The position numbers and the translations under genes are program-made. Below are positions 5,066 through 6,008 of a stretch of DNA of 6,008 nt, piece by piece; within the stretch, counting starts at the first letter, position 1; every line of letters begins with the position of its first letter. Under the pieces are notes generated by a model. That model saw nothing but the letters and a program-made list of their open reading frames with translations. It did not search any database and was not told the origin of the DNA. Origin of the DNA: M55B112 sp040880545 (lineage in GTDB: Bacteria; Bacteroidota; Bacteroidia; Bacteroidales; GCA-2748055); contig JBBDIE010000052.1 of NCBI GenBank assembly GCA_040880545.1, positions 1 to 6,008 on the forward strand, read 5' to 3'.

Positions 5066-6008
5066 ATGAAGAAGTTTTTTGAAACATTAAGGAACATCTG
5101 GAAAATCGAGGAGCTCAGATCGAGGATCCTTTATACTCTTGGAATATTGCTGGTGTACAGGCTGGGTACCCATGTGGTTTTGCCTGGAATTGATCCGACC
5201 AGACTGGCAAACCTGCAGCAGCCTTCAGGAAATATCATGGATATTATCAACCTCTTCACGGGAGGCGCTTTTGCAAGGGCATCAATATTCGGACTGGGGA
5301 TCATGCCCTATATTTCGGCAACCATCGTTATCCAGTTGCTGGGAATTGCAGTGCCTTATTTTCAGCGACTTCAGCGTGAGGGAGAGAGTGGAAGAAGGAA
5401 AATCAATCAGATCTCCAGGTACCTTACCGTAGCGATCCTCCTGCTCCAGGCACCTACTTATATAGCCAGCCTTACTTACCAGCTGCCTCCGGATGCATTT
5501 TCACCCAGTTTTTCAAAAATTGGAGCAGTGATCATCCTTACAGCTGGTACCATGTTTATTCTCTGGCTGGGAGAAAGAATTACAGATAAGGGAATTGGAA
5601 ACGGTGTGTCACTGATCATTATGATCGGAATTATCGCCGGACTACCACAGGCAACGGGACTTGAGTTCGCATCAAGGCTCGATCAGCAGGGTGGCGGATT
5701 GGTGGCATTCCTTGTAGAGATACTTATACTCTTCGCGGTATTTATGCTCTCCATTCTACTTGTGCAGGGTACCCGCAGGATTCCTGTGCAGTATGCAAAA
5801 AGAATTGTTGGCAACAAGCAGTATGGCGGTGTAAGACAATATATACCCTTGAAAGTGAACGCAGCAGGTGTAATGCCGATCATCTTTGCCCAGGCTTTGA
5901 TGTTCATTCCTATTACAATTGCCGGATTCGCTCAGTCTGATTCTGCAACTGGCGTGGCAGCAGCCTTCTCTAATCCGGTGGGCTTCTGGTACAACTTTAC
6001 CAATGCAG
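5066..6008 (+). CDS. secY: Preprotein translocase subunit SecY, 3' end beyond window
   Basis: SecY is the pore-forming subunit of the SecYEG channel in the inner membrane, which moves unfolded proteins across or into the membrane with SecA or the ribosome. The frame from ATG 5066 stays open to the window edge, giving 314 residues of an expected roughly 440. The start MKKFFETLRNIWKIEELRSR is the usual amphipathic cytosolic N terminus. Hydrophobic segments fall at about 21-40 (TM1), 75-97 (TM2, after the plug region INLFTGGAFARASIFG), 117-138 (TM3), 152-168 (TM4), 181-195 (TM5), 212-234 (TM6) and 264-288 (TM7). Landmarks are GLGIMPYISATIVIQLL (76-92), LGERITDKGIGNGVSLIIMI (168-187) and the cytosolic loop RRIPVQYAKR (238-247). 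It starts 5 nt after rplO with no Shine-Dalgarno motif. No frameshift is seen; the gene is cut only by the window. Confidence 0.97.
   Translation, partial: MKKFFETLRNIWKIEELRSRILYTLGILLVYRLGTHVVLPGIDPTRLANLQQPSGNIMDIINLFTGGAFARASIFGLGIMPYISATIVIQLLGIAVPYFQRLQREGESGRRKINQISRYLTVAILLLQAPTYIASLTYQLPPDAFSPSFSKIGAVIILTAGTMFILWLGERITDKGIGNGVSLIIMIGIIAGLPQATGLEFASRLDQQGGGLVAFLVEILILFAVFMLSILLVQGTRRIPVQYAKRIVGNKQYGGVRQYIPLKVNAAGVMPIIFAQALMFIPITIAGFAQSDSATGVAAAFSNPVGFWYNFTNA

Noticed and set aside
5139..5432. A 97-codon + strand frame within secY
   Set aside because: The SecY frame from 5066 continues through it with clear family motifs, so this is an out-of-frame shadow.
1..6008. A hidden novel system, mobile element, CRISPR array or RNA gene
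   Set aside because: Coding sequence of known housekeeping families fills almost the whole window, gaps are at most 42 nt, and no direct repeats, inserted genes or gene-order breaks are visible.

Overview
The window is a stretch of a conserved ribosomal protein superoperon (the end of the S10 part and most of the spc part), transcribed entirely on the + strand. It carries fourteen recognisable genes in the canonical bacterial order: rplP, rpmC, rpsQ, rplN, rplX, rplE, rpsN, rpsH, rplF, rplR, rpsE, rpmD, rplO and secY. Thirteen are complete. secY runs off the right edge after 314 codons. The first bases probably hold the last codons of rpsC.

The organism is most likely a member of the Bacteroidota, perhaps near Bacteroidales/Marinilabiliales; the order-level placement is inference only. 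L16, L5 and S14 resemble Bacteroidota homologues from memory (for example, L16 has GAPEGFV followed by TPGRIIFE). S14 is the 89-residue zinc-free form. Most start codons sit behind A-rich leaders with no properly spaced Shine-Dalgarno sequence, which is characteristic of this phylum. All complete genes start with ATG and all thirteen visible stops are TAA.

Layout: 1-15 is the presumed rpsC tail. 15-1295 holds rplP-rpmC-rpsQ-rplN. 1315-2466 holds rplX-rplE-rpsN, with a TAATG overlap between rplX and rplE. 2498-3466 holds rpsH-rplF. 3509-5060 holds rplR-rpsE-rpmD-rplO. 5066 to the end is secY. Gaps between genes range from a 1-nt overlap to 42 nt, so no gene-free stretch approaches 300 bases. 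I see no internal promoter, strong terminator, RNA gene, mobile element, repeat array or CRISPR.

The genes work together as one transcription unit. They supply proteins of both ribosomal subunits in matched amounts, and the last gene encodes the core of the Sec channel that receives nascent membrane proteins. This is a housekeeping region, and I found no evidence of a new biological system. The findings listed are modest points about translation signals, spacers and residue-level variants.
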